Shown: piece by piece, positions 38,755 to 47,143 of the stretch
Layout of the letters: each line of letters opens with the position of its first letter
How positions within the stretch are numbered: position 1 is the stretch's first letter
Origin: Kerstersia similis
GTDB taxonomy: Bacteria; Pseudomonadota; Gammaproteobacteria; Burkholderiales; Burkholderiaceae_B
DNA length: 64,000 nucleotides
Reading direction: 5' to 3'
NCBI RefSeq assembly: GCF_965139615.1
Contig: NZ_CBCSIQ010000001.1
Location: 248,001 to 312,000 of the forward strand
Position numbers and translations under genes: made by a program
The notes under the pieces: model-generated
Told to the model about the DNA's origin: nothing
What the model saw: only the letters and a program-made list of their open reading frames with translations
Database searches by the model: none

Positions 38755-39471
38755 ATGCAGATCATGATTGTGGGCGCCAGCCAGGGCTTGGGCCGGGCTT
38801 TTGCAGAAGGGCTGTGCCAGCCGGGGGATACCTTGATTGGCGTCTCGCGAAGTACGCCGGCGATCTTGAGTGTGCCGCCCGGCGTGGCATGCCGCTGGGT
38901 GGAGGCCGATCTCACCGCGCCTGCGGCGGCAGCGGCGCAGCTGGCGCAAGTCGCGCCGGAATCCCTGGATGTCCTGATCTACAACCTGGGCCTGTGGGAA
39001 GAGAAGGCTTTCACGGCCGATTATTTTTTCACCCAGGACGCCGACGCGGATCTGATGCGCATGGTGGATGTAAACGTGACGGCAGCGTTGCTGGTCATCA
39101 AGCATTTGCTGCCGCGCTTGCTGACCTCGGCACGGCCGCGCCTGATCCTGACAGGCTCGACCTCGGCGCTGCGCCAATGCGGCCGTCCCGAGGTGGCATT
39201 TGGCGCCACCAAAAGCGCGCTCAACGGCCTGGGGGATGCCTTGAGGGAAGGGTTTCGGGATGCCCGGCTGGGAGTGACCACCCTGCAATTGGGTTATCTC
39301 AATACGACCGATGACCTGGCTGTGCCTGCGTCTCAGGCGGCCTGGCGCGGTGAGGGCAAGCTGGTGCCGCTGCATGATGTGGTGGCGATGGTGCGCACCA
39401 TCCTGGCCCTCTCGGATGCCAGCTTTGTGCGGGAACTGGTCATGCCCGCGATTCTGGACGAGCGCTTTTAA
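38755..39471 (+). CDS. Short-chain dehydrogenase/reductase-like protein lacking the catalytic Tyr
   Basis: A 238-residue Rossmann-fold SDR with the cofactor motif MIVGASQGLGRAFAEGL, a structural Asn (VDVNVTAALL) and the catalytic-type Ser (LTGSTSALRQ). The YxxxK motif reads FGATK: Phe (TTT) replaces the proton-donating Tyr, while the Lys is kept. Without Tyr classical SDR catalysis is not expected, so it may bind NAD(P) in a regulatory or structural role, or be a divergent enzyme. The start at 38755 has GGGGAAGG before it; the frame upstream of it is not SDR-like. It is divergent from acnB, sharing the operator region, and convergent with mdh. Confidence 0.85.
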   Translation: MQIMIVGASQGLGRAFAEGLCQPGDTLIGVSRSTPAILSVPPGVACRWVEADLTAPAAAAAQLAQVAPESLDVLIYNLGLWEEKAFTADYFFTQDADADLMRMVDVNVTAALLVIKHLLPRLLTSARPRLILTGSTSALRQCGRPEVAFGATKSALNGLGDALREGFRDARLGVTTLQLGYLNTTDDLAVPASQAAWRGEGKLVPLHDVVAMVRTILALSDASFVRELVMPAILDERF

Positions 39472-39510
39472 GTCCTGCGGCCTGGGCGCGAAACGGCGGG
39501 CCGCGCCAAT

Positions 39511-39545
39511 GGAAAACGCCCGCCAGGCGATGCCGGGCGGGCGTT
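39511..39545 (-). terminator. Terminator hairpin after mdh
   Basis: On the minus strand AACGCCCGCC (39545-39536) pairs with GGCGGGCGTT (39524-39515), followed by TT and CC. The T-tract is short (four T including the stem end). The hairpin lies between the convergent mdh and SDR genes and may serve both. Confidence 0.65.
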
Positions 39546-39596
39546 GATCATCAGGTGTCTGGCCGCGATTGCATGCGGCCGGGCATCTGTATGGGG

Positions 39597-40583
39597 TTAT
39601 AGCAGGTCTTTGACGCCGTCACGCTCTTCGAGCAGTTCTTTCAGCGTGAAGTCCAGGCGCTCGCGCGAGAATTCGTCGATTTCCAGGCCTTCGACACGCT
39701 TGTATTCACCGTTTTCGGTGATGACGGGCACGCCGTAGATGATGCCTTCAGGAATGCCGTAGGAGCCGTCCGAGGGCACGCCCATCGTGACCCACTTGCC
39801 ATTGCTGCCCAGCACCCAGTCGCGGATGTGGTCGATGGCGGCATTGGCGGCCGAAGCGGCCGACGACAGGCCACGGGCCTGGATGATGGCGGCGCCACGC
39901 TTGCCCACGGTGGGGATGAAATCGTCGCGGTTCCAGGCGTCATCATTGATCAGCGCCTTCAGGCTCTTGCCATTGACGGTGGCGAAACGATAGTCGGGGT
40001 ACATCGTGGGCGAGTGGTTGCCCCACACGACCAGCTTCTCGATATCGGCCACGGCCACGCCAGCCTTGTCGGCCAGTTGCGTCAGGGCACGGTTGTGGTC
40101 CAGGCGCAGCATGGCGGTGAAGTTCTTCGCGGGCAGATCCGGGGCGGATTGCTGGGCGATGTAGGCATTGGTGTTGGCGGGGTTGCCGACGACCAGCACC
40201 TTGACGTCGCGGCTGGCGACATCGTTCAGGGCCTTGCCTTGTTCCGTGAAGATCTTGGCGTTGACGTTCAGCAGGTCCTTGCGCTCCATGCCGGGGCCGC
40301 GGGGACGGGCGCCGACGAGCAGGGCAATGTCAGCGTCCTTGAAGGCTTCGCGGGGATCGCTGTGCGCGGTGATGCCTTGCACCAGCGGGAATGCGCAGTC
40401 GTCCAGCTCCATGATGACGCCCTTGAGCGCCTGTTGGGCCTTCTCGTCGGGGATCTCCAGCAGTTGCAGGATGACGGGCTGGTCTTTGCCCAGCATTTCA
40501 CCCGAAGCAATGCGGAACAGCAGCGCGTAGCCGATCTGGCCGGCGGCGCCGGTGACGGCAACACGTTTTGCAGGCTTGGACAT
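39597..40583 (-). CDS. mdh: Malate dehydrogenase
   Basis: A 328-residue NAD-dependent malate dehydrogenase of the cytosolic type, converting malate to oxaloacetate. It has the NAD-binding RVAVTGAAGQIGYALLFRIA, the substrate loop ARPRGPGMERKDLL with its arginines, VVGNPANTNAYIA, and the catalytic His in VVWGNHSPTMYPD. It is divergently arranged with the GntR gene at 41055 and lies in a TCA cluster (acnB, sdh, gltA). The start ATG at 40583 gives the normal length. Confidence 0.97.
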   Translation of the reverse strand: MSKPAKRVAVTGAAGQIGYALLFRIASGEMLGKDQPVILQLLEIPDEKAQQALKGVIMELDDCAFPLVQGITAHSDPREAFKDADIALLVGARPRGPGMERKDLLNVNAKIFTEQGKALNDVASRDVKVLVVGNPANTNAYIAQQSAPDLPAKNFTAMLRLDHNRALTQLADKAGVAVADIEKLVVWGNHSPTMYPDYRFATVNGKSLKALINDDAWNRDDFIPTVGKRGAAIIQARGLSSAASAANAAIDHIRDWVLGSNGKWVTMGVPSDGSYGIPEGIIYGVPVITENGEYKRVEGLEIDEFSRERLDFTLKELLEERDGVKDLL

Positions 40584-40734
40584 TCTTCAATCTCCGTAGG
40601 TCTTGGTAATGGCGACGGGCGAGATACCCGACGGTTTGCATGATGTTCTTGCGCGACGTTCGCCCGAGGCAGGCGGCAGGGCGGCTGGCACCATGGTGGT
40701 GCAACATCATGCCGCAGCGCCGCAAATATTAAAC

Positions 40735-40945
40735 CTTCAAGGGCGATGTTGCTATGAAACTGACACTGATTTTCATCAATTCCAGATGGAATTTCATTTC
40801 AAGGAGGAATTAATTCTCATTGAAAGGAAACTGTTGTATTTCCATCTATTGAATTTTCAGATTAATGAAAGGTTCGATAAAAATCTTAGAGCAAAAAACA
40901 GGCGAGCGTCAAACCATCTTATATCTTATATAAGACAAAAGAGTG
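40735..40945. other. AT-rich intergenic region between mdh and gntR
   Basis: This roughly 210-nt tract is far more AT-rich than the surrounding chromosome. It contains several short dyads: AATTCC/GGAATT (about 40789-40804), GAATTAATTC (40807-40816) and GGAAA/TTTCC (about 40826-40843). A consensus AAGGAGG stands at 40801-40807, but the only frame after it is a 10-codon peptide from a TTG. It ends in the predicted GntR operator. I see no real gene; it probably holds the control regions of the divergent mdh and gntR genes, and a small RNA is possible. Confidence 0.5.
40916..40936 (+). promoter_or_regulatory. Palindromic operator plus half-site upstream of gntR
   Basis: TCTTATATAAGA (40924-40935), within the 13-base TCTTATATAAGAC, is preceded by an extra half-site ATCTTAT (40916-40922). 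It has the same layout and spacing as the site before acnB. It lies 119 nt before the gntR start, consistent with autoregulation, and about 330 nt from mdh, which it could also affect. Confidence 0.65.
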
Positions 40946-41054
40946 CTGGATTTCTGCGTGAGTCGTGTGCGACAATTGGCCCCGTTTCCGATTCTTTACT
41001 ACCGGCAGTCGCCGGGTTGCGTCACCTGCAACCTGGCTGCCGGCCTTGTGCTTT

Positions 41055-41855
41055 ATGTCCGAAATCCCTGGCGAATCTTCTTCAGCGCGACCGCGGACGG
41101 CGACGCGTCAGGTGGTGCGTGCGGCAGGCGCCGGCGGCGCCGCCTTCAGCCCGTTGTATCAGCAGATCAAAGCCTTGATTGTCGATAGCCTGGAACGTGG
41201 CGAATGGAAGCCTGGCGAGTCCATTCCCAGCGAAATGGAACTGGCTGCGCGCTTTCATGTCAGCCAGGGCACCGTGCGCAAAGCCATTGATGAACTGGCG
41301 GCCGAGCATTTATTGCTGCGTCGCCAGGGCAAAGGGACTTTCGTCGCCACCCATAATGAACCGCGCACGCGTTACCGTTTCCTGCGCCTGGCCAGCGATG
41401 AGGCCACGGACAGCGGCGGCGCGCAGAGCCGTTTCATTGAGTGCCGCCGGGCGCGGGCAAGTGCGGAAATCGCCAAGACCCTGGCCTTGCGCACAGGCGA
41501 TCCCGTCATCACGATCCGTCGCGTTCTGTCCTTCGACGGCGAGCCGACAGTCATTGACGATATCTGCCTGCCGGGAGGGCCTTTCCGGCGCCTGACGGCC
41601 GATCTGCTGGCCGGCTATCGCGGGCCGCTCTATGCCTTGTTTGAATCCGAATTTGGCATCAGCATGGTGCGCGCCGACGAGAAGCTCAGGGCCGTGGCGG
41701 CGACGGATGACGATGCGGTTTTGCTGGGCGTGGCGGCAGGTTCGCCGCTGCTGCAGGTCGAACGTGTGTCTTATACGTATGGTGATCGCCCCATGGAATA
41801 CAGAAGGGGTTTATACATCACGGAGCGTTACTACTATCGCAACAGTTTGAAGTGA
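41055..41855 (+). CDS. GntR-family (HutC/UTRA) transcriptional regulator of the TCA cluster
   Basis: A 266-residue regulator with a GntR winged helix-turn-helix (SPLYQQIKALIVDSLERGEW, then IPSEMELAARFHVSQGTVRK and LLLRRQGKGTFVA) and a C-terminal UTRA ligand domain (RARASAEIAKTLALRTGDPV, MEYRRGLYITERYYY). The start at 41055 (MSEIPGESS) is chosen because the frame upstream lacks homology; the tail before the HTH is basic and disordered. It sits 107 nt before sdhC in the same direction. A palindrome found before this gene and before acnB is its likely binding site. The ligand may be a TCA intermediate; this is inference. Confidence 0.9.
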   Translation: MSEIPGESSSARPRTATRQVVRAAGAGGAAFSPLYQQIKALIVDSLERGEWKPGESIPSEMELAARFHVSQGTVRKAIDELAAEHLLLRRQGKGTFVATHNEPRTRYRFLRLASDEATDSGGAQSRFIECRRARASAEIAKTLALRTGDPVITIRRVLSFDGEPTVIDDICLPGGPFRRLTADLLAGYRGPLYALFESEFGISMVRADEKLRAVAATDDDAVLLGVAAGSPLLQVERVSYTYGDRPMEYRRGLYITERYYYRNSLK

Positions 41856-41894
41856 ATACGGTGTAACATACTGCTGCCCGCGTTTTGTGATGAT

Positions 41895-41923
41895 TTGAAA
41901 CCCCAACTGACATAAGCGAAAAT
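41895..41923 (+). promoter_or_regulatory. Predicted sdhCDAB promoter
   Basis: TTGAAA (41895-41900) and GAAAAT (41918-41923) with a 17-nt spacer lie 39 nt before the sdhC start. The -10 is weak. No copy of the TCTTATATAAGA palindrome is found in this gap. Confidence 0.4.
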
Positions 41924-41961
41924 AGCGCGTTTGCCTAATTTTTTTAGAAACGAGGCTGTCC

Positions 41962-42381
41962 ATGAGTGATTCCATACCTAAGCCGCGTCCCACTTACAAA
42001 AACGTAGGTGTGCCGCAACTCCTTGTCTATCTTCGGCATATGCCGTCGCCGGGCAAAGTGTCCATCCTGCATCGCGCCAGTGGCGTGATTCTGTTCCTCT
42101 GTTTGCCGTTGGTGATCTTGCCTCTATTCGCCATGAGTGTCGGTTCTGAGGCAAGTTACGCGTCCATCGCGGAAGTCGCCGGCCACCCGCTGGTGAAACT
42201 CGTGCTGCTGGCCATCATCTGGGGCTACCTGCACCACTTCTGTGCGGGCATCCGCTTCCTGCTGCTCGACCTGCACATCGGTGTGGAAAAAGTCGCGGCA
42301 CGCAAGAGCGCGACGACCTCCCTGGTCATCAGCCTGATCCTGACCGTCATCCTCGGCCTGAAACTTTACGGAGCATGGTAA
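41962..42381 (+). CDS. sdhC: Succinate dehydrogenase cytochrome b556 subunit
   Basis: A 139-residue membrane anchor of complex II with three hydrophobic segments. The family motif PSPGKVSILHRASGVILFLCLPL and the heme/quinone-region LHHFCAGIRFLLLD are present. With SdhD it binds heme b and ubiquinone. It is the first gene of sdhCDAB, and its stop shares its last base with the sdhD start. Confidence 0.95.
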   Translation: MSDSIPKPRPTYKNVGVPQLLVYLRHMPSPGKVSILHRASGVILFLCLPLVILPLFAMSVGSEASYASIAEVAGHPLVKLVLLAIIWGYLHHFCAGIRFLLLDLHIGVEKVAARKSATTSLVISLILTVILGLKLYGAW

Positions 42382-42764
42382 TGGGAGCCCCTGATAATAT
42401 CGGCCCGCGTCGCCTGGTCGTAGGCGCTCACTATGGCGTGAAGGATTTCATTGCCCAGCGTCTGACCGCAATTATTCTTGCCACCTACACCCTGGTATTG
42501 CTGATCGGCATCCTCGTGATGTCCGAATTCAACTATGCCAACTGGAAGGCATTGTTCACGTTCCATGTCTTCGCCCTGCCTGTGGGCCAGATCCTGGCGA
42601 CGCTGGCGTTCATTTCGCTGGCCTGGCATGCCTGGATCGGTGTGCGTGACATCTGGATGGACTACGTGCGCGCCGTCAGCGTGCGTCTGTTGCTGCACAC
42701 CCTGACGATTCTGTGGCTGGTTGGTTCGGTCGCTTATTTCGCACAAATCCTTTGGAGCCTGTAA
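42381..42764 (+). CDS. sdhD: Succinate dehydrogenase hydrophobic membrane anchor subunit
   Basis: A 127-residue protein with three membrane segments and the SdhD motif VGAHYGVKDFIAQRLTAIIL. I chose the ATG at 42381 because GGAG lies seven bases before it; the in-frame ATG at 42375 is too close to that site. It overlaps the sdhC stop by one base and precedes sdhA by 3 nt. Confidence 0.94.
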   Translation: MGAPDNIGPRRLVVGAHYGVKDFIAQRLTAIILATYTLVLLIGILVMSEFNYANWKALFTFHVFALPVGQILATLAFISLAWHAWIGVRDIWMDYVRAVSVRLLLHTLTILWLVGSVAYFAQILWSL

Positions 42765-42767
42765 GCC

Positions 42768-44546
42768 GTGGTCGCTGTCAAAAAATCTCTTCCGCGCCGC
42801 CAGTTTGACGTTGTGGTCGTGGGCGCCGGCGGTGCCGGCATGCGTTGTTCCCTGCAACTTGCACAGGCTGGCCTGTCCGTGGCCGTGCTGTCCAAGGTTT
42901 TCCCAACCCGCTCGCATACCGTTGCCGCCCAGGGTGGCGTCAGCGCTTCGCTGGGCAATATGAGCGAAGATAACTGGTACTGGCACATGTACGACACCGT
43001 CAAGGGGTCGGATTGGCTGGGTGACCAGGACGCCATCGAGTTCATGTGCCGTGAGGCTCCTCACGCCGTGTACGAAATGGAACACTTCGGCATGCCCTTC
43101 GACCGTAACCCGGACGGCACCATTTATCAGCGCCCGTTCGGCGGCCACACCGCCAACTTCGGTGAAAAACCGGTGCAACGCGCCTGTGCTGCCGCTGACC
43201 GTACCGGTCACGCGCTGCTGCACACGCTGTATCAGCGTAACGTGTCGGCCCGCACCCAGTTCTTCGTGGAATGGATGGCGCTGGACCTGATCCGCAACGA
43301 CGAGGGCGACGTCCTCGGCGTAACCGCGCTGGAAATGGAAACCGGTGAAATTTACATCCTGGAAGCCAAGACCACGGTGTTGGCCACCGGCGGCGCCGGC
43401 CGTATCTGGGCAGCTTCGACCAACGCCTTCATCAACACTGGTGACGGCCTGGGCATGGCGGCACGTGCCGGCATTCCGCTGCAGGACATGGAATTCTGGC
43501 AATTCCACCCGACCGGCGTGGCCGGCGCGGGCGTGCTGATCACCGAAGGCGTGCGCGGCGAAGGCGGCATCCTGCTGAACAAGGATGGCGAACGCTTCAT
43601 GGAGCGCTATGCGCCTACGCTGAAGGATCTGGCCCCGCGTGACTTCGTGTCGCGCTCGATGGACCAGGAAATCAAGGAAGGCCGCGGCTGTGGCCCCGAC
43701 GGCAGCTATGTGGTGCTCAAGCTGGATCACCTCGGCGCTGACGTCATCAAGAAGCGTCTGCCTTCGATCCGCGATATCGCCATCAAGTTTGCGAACGTGG
43801 ACCCGATCAAGGAGCCGATTCCTGTCGTCCCGACCATCCACTACCAGATGGGCGGTATCCCGACCAACTTCTACGGCCAGGTGCTCGATCGCAAGAATGG
43901 CGAAAACCAGGTCATCAACGGCCTGTATGCCATCGGTGAATGCGCCGCGACGTCCGTGCACGGTGCCAACCGCCTGGGCACCAACTCGCTGCTGGATCTG
44001 ATCGTATTCGGCCGTGCTGCCGGCAATCATATCGTTGCCGCGCACCCGGAACGCCAGCATGCGCACAAGCCGCTGGCCATGGAATCGGTCGATGCCTCCA
44101 TGGCGCGCGTCGATGCCATCGAATCGCGTACCGGCGGCGAGCCGACGCAGGAAGTGGGCAATGCCATCCGCATGTCCATGCAGCACCACTGCGGCGTGTT
44201 CCGCACGCTGGAACTGCTGGAGGAGGGCGTAGGTCAGATCGCCGAACTGAACGAGCGTGCCAAGAACATCTCGTTCAAGGACAAGTCCAAGGTATTCAAT
44301 ACCGCTCGCGTCGAAGCGCTGGAACTGTCCAACATGATCGAAGTGGCCCGTGCCACCATCCTGTCGGCATCCAAGCGCCATGAAAGCCGTGGCGCGCATG
44401 CCCTGGACGACTATCCGACCCGTGACGACGAAAACTGGCTGCGCCATACGCTGTGGTACTCCGCGACCAACAGCCTGGAGTACAAGCCGGTGCAGATGAA
44501 GCCTCTGACCGTCGATTCCTTCCCGCCCAAGGCACGTACCTTCTAA
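42768..44546 (+). CDS. sdhA: Succinate dehydrogenase flavoprotein subunit
   Basis: A 592-residue FAD subunit of complex II that oxidises succinate to fumarate. The N-terminal FAD motif is DVVVVGAGGAGMRCSLQLAQAG and the covalent-flavin His is in SHTVAAQGGVSASLGN. Catalytic residues lie in FHPTGVAGAGVLITEGVRGEGG and in HYQMGGIPTN. The C-terminal RGAHALDDYPTRDDENWLRH is typical. The start is GTG at 42768 with GGAG upstream. It is linked to sdhE, whose product inserts the flavin. Confidence 0.98.
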   Translation: MVAVKKSLPRRQFDVVVVGAGGAGMRCSLQLAQAGLSVAVLSKVFPTRSHTVAAQGGVSASLGNMSEDNWYWHMYDTVKGSDWLGDQDAIEFMCREAPHAVYEMEHFGMPFDRNPDGTIYQRPFGGHTANFGEKPVQRACAAADRTGHALLHTLYQRNVSARTQFFVEWMALDLIRNDEGDVLGVTALEMETGEIYILEAKTTVLATGGAGRIWAASTNAFINTGDGLGMAARAGIPLQDMEFWQFHPTGVAGAGVLITEGVRGEGGILLNKDGERFMERYAPTLKDLAPRDFVSRSMDQEIKEGRGCGPDGSYVVLKLDHLGADVIKKRLPSIRDIAIKFANVDPIKEPIPVVPTIHYQMGGIPTNFYGQVLDRKNGENQVINGLYAIGECAATSVHGANRLGTNSLLDLIVFGRAAGNHIVAAHPERQHAHKPLAMESVDASMARVDAIESRTGGEPTQEVGNAIRMSMQHHCGVFRTLELLEEGVGQIAELNERAKNISFKDKSKVFNTARVEALELSNMIEVARATILSASKRHESRGAHALDDYPTRDDENWLRHTLWYSATNSLEYKPVQMKPLTVDSFPPKARTF

Positions 44547-44559
44547 GCAGGACCCAGTC

Positions 44560-45276
44560 ATGAGCACCAAACGTATCGTTAAGTTCGAAATCTACCGCTA
44601 CGATCCGGATAAGGATGAGCGTCCGTACATGCAGAAACTGGACGTGGAGCTGCTGCCCACCGACAAGATGCTGCTGGACGCCATCATCCGCATCAAGAAC
44701 TCGGTGGATGACAGTCTGGCTCTGCGCCGCTCCTGCCGTGAAGGCGTGTGCGGTTCCGATGCCATGAACATCAATGGCAAGAATGGCCTGGCCTGTACGA
44801 CCAACCTGCGCGACCTGAAGGAACCTATCGTTCTGCGTCCGCTGCCCGGTCTGCCGGTGATCCGTGATCTGATCGTCGATATGACGCACTTCTTCAATCA
44901 GTATCACTCGATCCGGCCGTATCTGATCAACGACACCCCGCCGCCTGAGCGCGAGCGTCTGCAGACGCCGGAAGCCCGCGAGGAACTCGATGGTCTGTAC
45001 GAGTGCATTCTGTGCGCCTGCTGCTCGACGTCCTGCCCCTCGTTCTGGTGGAACCCCGACAAGTTCGTCGGTCCTGCCGGTTTGCTGGCGGCTTATCGCT
45101 TCATTGCGGATAGCCGTGACGAAGCGACGGGTTCGCGTCTGGACAATCTGGAAGACCCGTACCGCCTGTTCCGGTGCCATACCATCATGAACTGCGTCGA
45201 TGTCTGTCCGAAGGGCTTGAACCCGACGCGCGCCATCGGAAAAATCAAAGAATTGATGGTGCGTCGCGCCGTCTGA
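44560..45276 (+). CDS. sdhB: Succinate dehydrogenase iron-sulfur subunit
   Basis: A 238-residue protein carrying the electron wire of complex II. Ligand sets are all present: CREGVCGSDAMNINGKNGLAC for [2Fe-2S], CILCACCSTSCP for [4Fe-4S], and CHTIMNCVDVCPKG for [3Fe-4S] with the last shared Cys. It passes electrons from SdhA to quinone at SdhCD. The start at 44560 follows sdhA by 13 nt. Confidence 0.97.
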   Translation: MSTKRIVKFEIYRYDPDKDERPYMQKLDVELLPTDKMLLDAIIRIKNSVDDSLALRRSCREGVCGSDAMNINGKNGLACTTNLRDLKEPIVLRPLPGLPVIRDLIVDMTHFFNQYHSIRPYLINDTPPPERERLQTPEAREELDGLYECILCACCSTSCPSFWWNPDKFVGPAGLLAAYRFIADSRDEATGSRLDNLEDPYRLFRCHTIMNCVDVCPKGLNPTRAIGKIKELMVRRAV

Positions 45277-45325
45277 CCGCTGTCTGGGTTGCGGCGTGCA
45301 GGGTTTTTTTAGGAAGGAAGGTTAG

Positions 45326-45586
45326 ATGTCAAAACTGACCGATCTGGATCGTGTTCGTCTGCGCTGGCGTGGCCGGCGCGGTATGCTGGAAAACGATCTG
45401 ATAATCACCCGGTATCTGGATGCCTATGAGGCCGATCTGGACGATGCGGATGTTGCCGTTCTGACGCAGCTGTTCGAGCTGAGCGACAACGACCTGTTCG
45501 ATCTGCTGCTGGCGCGCAGTGAGCCGGCGGGTGACCTTGACACGCCGCGCATGCATAAGGTCCTTGGCCTGATGCGCGCACTTTGA
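45326..45586 (+). CDS. sdhE: FAD assembly factor SdhE
   Basis: An 86-residue protein of the SdhE/YgfY family (DUF339), which binds SdhA and promotes covalent flavinylation. The key RGxxE motif is seen in RWRGRRGMLENDLIITRYL. A run of GGAAGGAAGG precedes the ATG. It follows sdhB by 49 nt in the same operon and precedes gltA. Confidence 0.93.
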   Translation: MSKLTDLDRVRLRWRGRRGMLENDLIITRYLDAYEADLDDADVAVLTQLFELSDNDLFDLLLARSEPAGDLDTPRMHKVLGLMRAL

Positions 45587-45615
45587 TCATTCACTAAAGT
45601 AGAGGATGCATTGCA

Positions 45616-46911
45616 ATGAAACTGTCCGACAAGAAGGCAACGCTAAGCTTTTCCGATGGTTCGGCTTCGGTTGAATTCCCTGTGTATCAGGGTACGGTTG
45701 GCCCGGACGTGATTGATATCCGTAAGCTCTACGGGCAAACGGGCATGTTCACGTATGACCCCGGTTTCCTTTCGACCGCATCTTGCTCGTCTGCCATCAC
45801 CTATATCGACGGCGACAAGGGCGAGCTGCTGTATCGCGGCTACCCCATCGAGCAACTGGCTCAGAACTGCGACTTCCTGCAAGTCTGCTACCTGATCCTG
45901 AATGGCGAATTGCCTGACGAGAAGCAGAGTGCTGAGTTCGATTATGCTGTGACGCATCACACCCTGGTGCACGACCAGCTGCAGTTCTTCCTGCGCGGCT
46001 TCCGCCGTGACGCGCACCCGATGGCCGTCCTGACGGGCCTGGTGGGCGCATTGGCAGCGTTCTATCACGACTCCACCGACATCAACAATCCGGAGCATCG
46101 CCGTATTTCCGCGATCCGCCTGATTGCCAAGATGCCGACCCTGGTCGCCATGGCGTACAAGTACTCCGTGGGCCAGCCGCTGGCCTATCCGCGCAATGAC
46201 CTGTCGTACACCGGCAACTTCCTGCGCATGATGTTCAGCAATCCTTGCGAAGACTACGTGGTCAATCCCGTTGTCGAGCGCGCGCTGGATCGTATCTTCA
46301 TCCTGCACGCCGACCACGAGCAGAACGCCTCCACCTCGACCGTTCGCCTGTGCGGCTCGTCGGGTACCAACCCGTTCGCAGCCATCGCCTCTGGCGTGGC
46401 TTGCCTGTGGGGCCCGGCTCACGGTGGCGCCAACGAAGCTTGCCTGCAAATGCTCGAAGAGCTGCAAGCCAACGGCGGCGTGGAGAAGGTCGGCGAGTTC
46501 ATGGAAAAGGTCAAGGACAAGAACTCGGGCGTTCGCCTGATGGGCTTTGGCCACCGTGTGTACAAGAACTACGACCCGCGTGCCAAGCTGATGCAGGAAA
46601 CCTGCAAGGAAGTGCTGCAGGCGCTGGGTCTGGAAAATGACCCGCTGTTCAAGCTGGCCATGGAGCTGGAGCGTATTGCTCTGGAAGATCCGTACTTCGT
46701 GGATCGCAAGCTGTACCCGAACGTTGACTTCTACTCGGGCATCGTCCAACGCGCCATCGGCATCCCGACCTCGCTGTTCACGGCCATCTTCGCGCTGGCT
46801 CGTACGGTGGGCTGGATTGCCCAGTGGAACGAAATGATCTCTGATCCCGAATACAAGATCGGTCGTCCCCGTCAGCTGTTCACCGGTTCGCCTTCGCGCG
46901 ACATCAAGTAA
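45616..46911 (+). CDS. gltA: Citrate synthase (type II)
   Basis: A 431-residue hexameric-type citrate synthase that condenses oxaloacetate and acetyl-CoA. Catalytic residues are His in GPAHGGANEACL and GFGHRVYKNYDPR, and Asp in PNVDFYSGIV. It is the last gene of the sdh-gltA operon and is followed by an intrinsic terminator. The length matches E. coli GltA. Confidence 0.97.
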   Translation: MKLSDKKATLSFSDGSASVEFPVYQGTVGPDVIDIRKLYGQTGMFTYDPGFLSTASCSSAITYIDGDKGELLYRGYPIEQLAQNCDFLQVCYLILNGELPDEKQSAEFDYAVTHHTLVHDQLQFFLRGFRRDAHPMAVLTGLVGALAAFYHDSTDINNPEHRRISAIRLIAKMPTLVAMAYKYSVGQPLAYPRNDLSYTGNFLRMMFSNPCEDYVVNPVVERALDRIFILHADHEQNASTSTVRLCGSSGTNPFAAIASGVACLWGPAHGGANEACLQMLEELQANGGVEKVGEFMEKVKDKNSGVRLMGFGHRVYKNYDPRAKLMQETCKEVLQALGLENDPLFKLAMELERIALEDPYFVDRKLYPNVDFYSGIVQRAIGIPTSLFTAIFALARTVGWIAQWNEMISDPEYKIGRPRQLFTGSPSRDIK

Positions 46912-46972
46912 GTACCGCTGGCCGACAGGCTGGATACGGTGGCAGCATCCTCGCTAACCGTATCTGGATGAT

Positions 46973-47002
46973 CCCCGTGTCTGATGACACGGGGTTTTTT
47001 TT
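46973..47002 (+). terminator. Intrinsic terminator after gltA
   Basis: CCCCGTGTC (46973-46981) pairs with GACACGGGG (46986-46994), loop of four, then eight T. An upstream dyad GATACGGT/ACCGTATC (about 46933-46964) sits between the stop codon and this hairpin. Confidence 0.9.
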
Positions 47003-47143
47003 GACGATGACTCCCGCTCGGCATTTTGCTGGACTACGCCATGCCGCTGGCCATCCTTCCTCACTGCGAGTTCGTCGCCCGCCGCAACGGCGGGGCGTGT
47101 GGGGCGATGCGATGCCATGGGGGCGCTCAACCCCATCTGTCGT

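Noticed and set aside
40820..40852. Ten-codon TTG-started frame after AAGGAGG
   Set aside because: Too short and not supported by any conservation visible here; noted only as part of the AT-rich region.
42366..44570. 734-codon open frame antisense to sdhA
   Set aside because: Antisense shadow of a highly expressed gene with strong codon bias; the protein is low-complexity and His/Val/Asp-rich.
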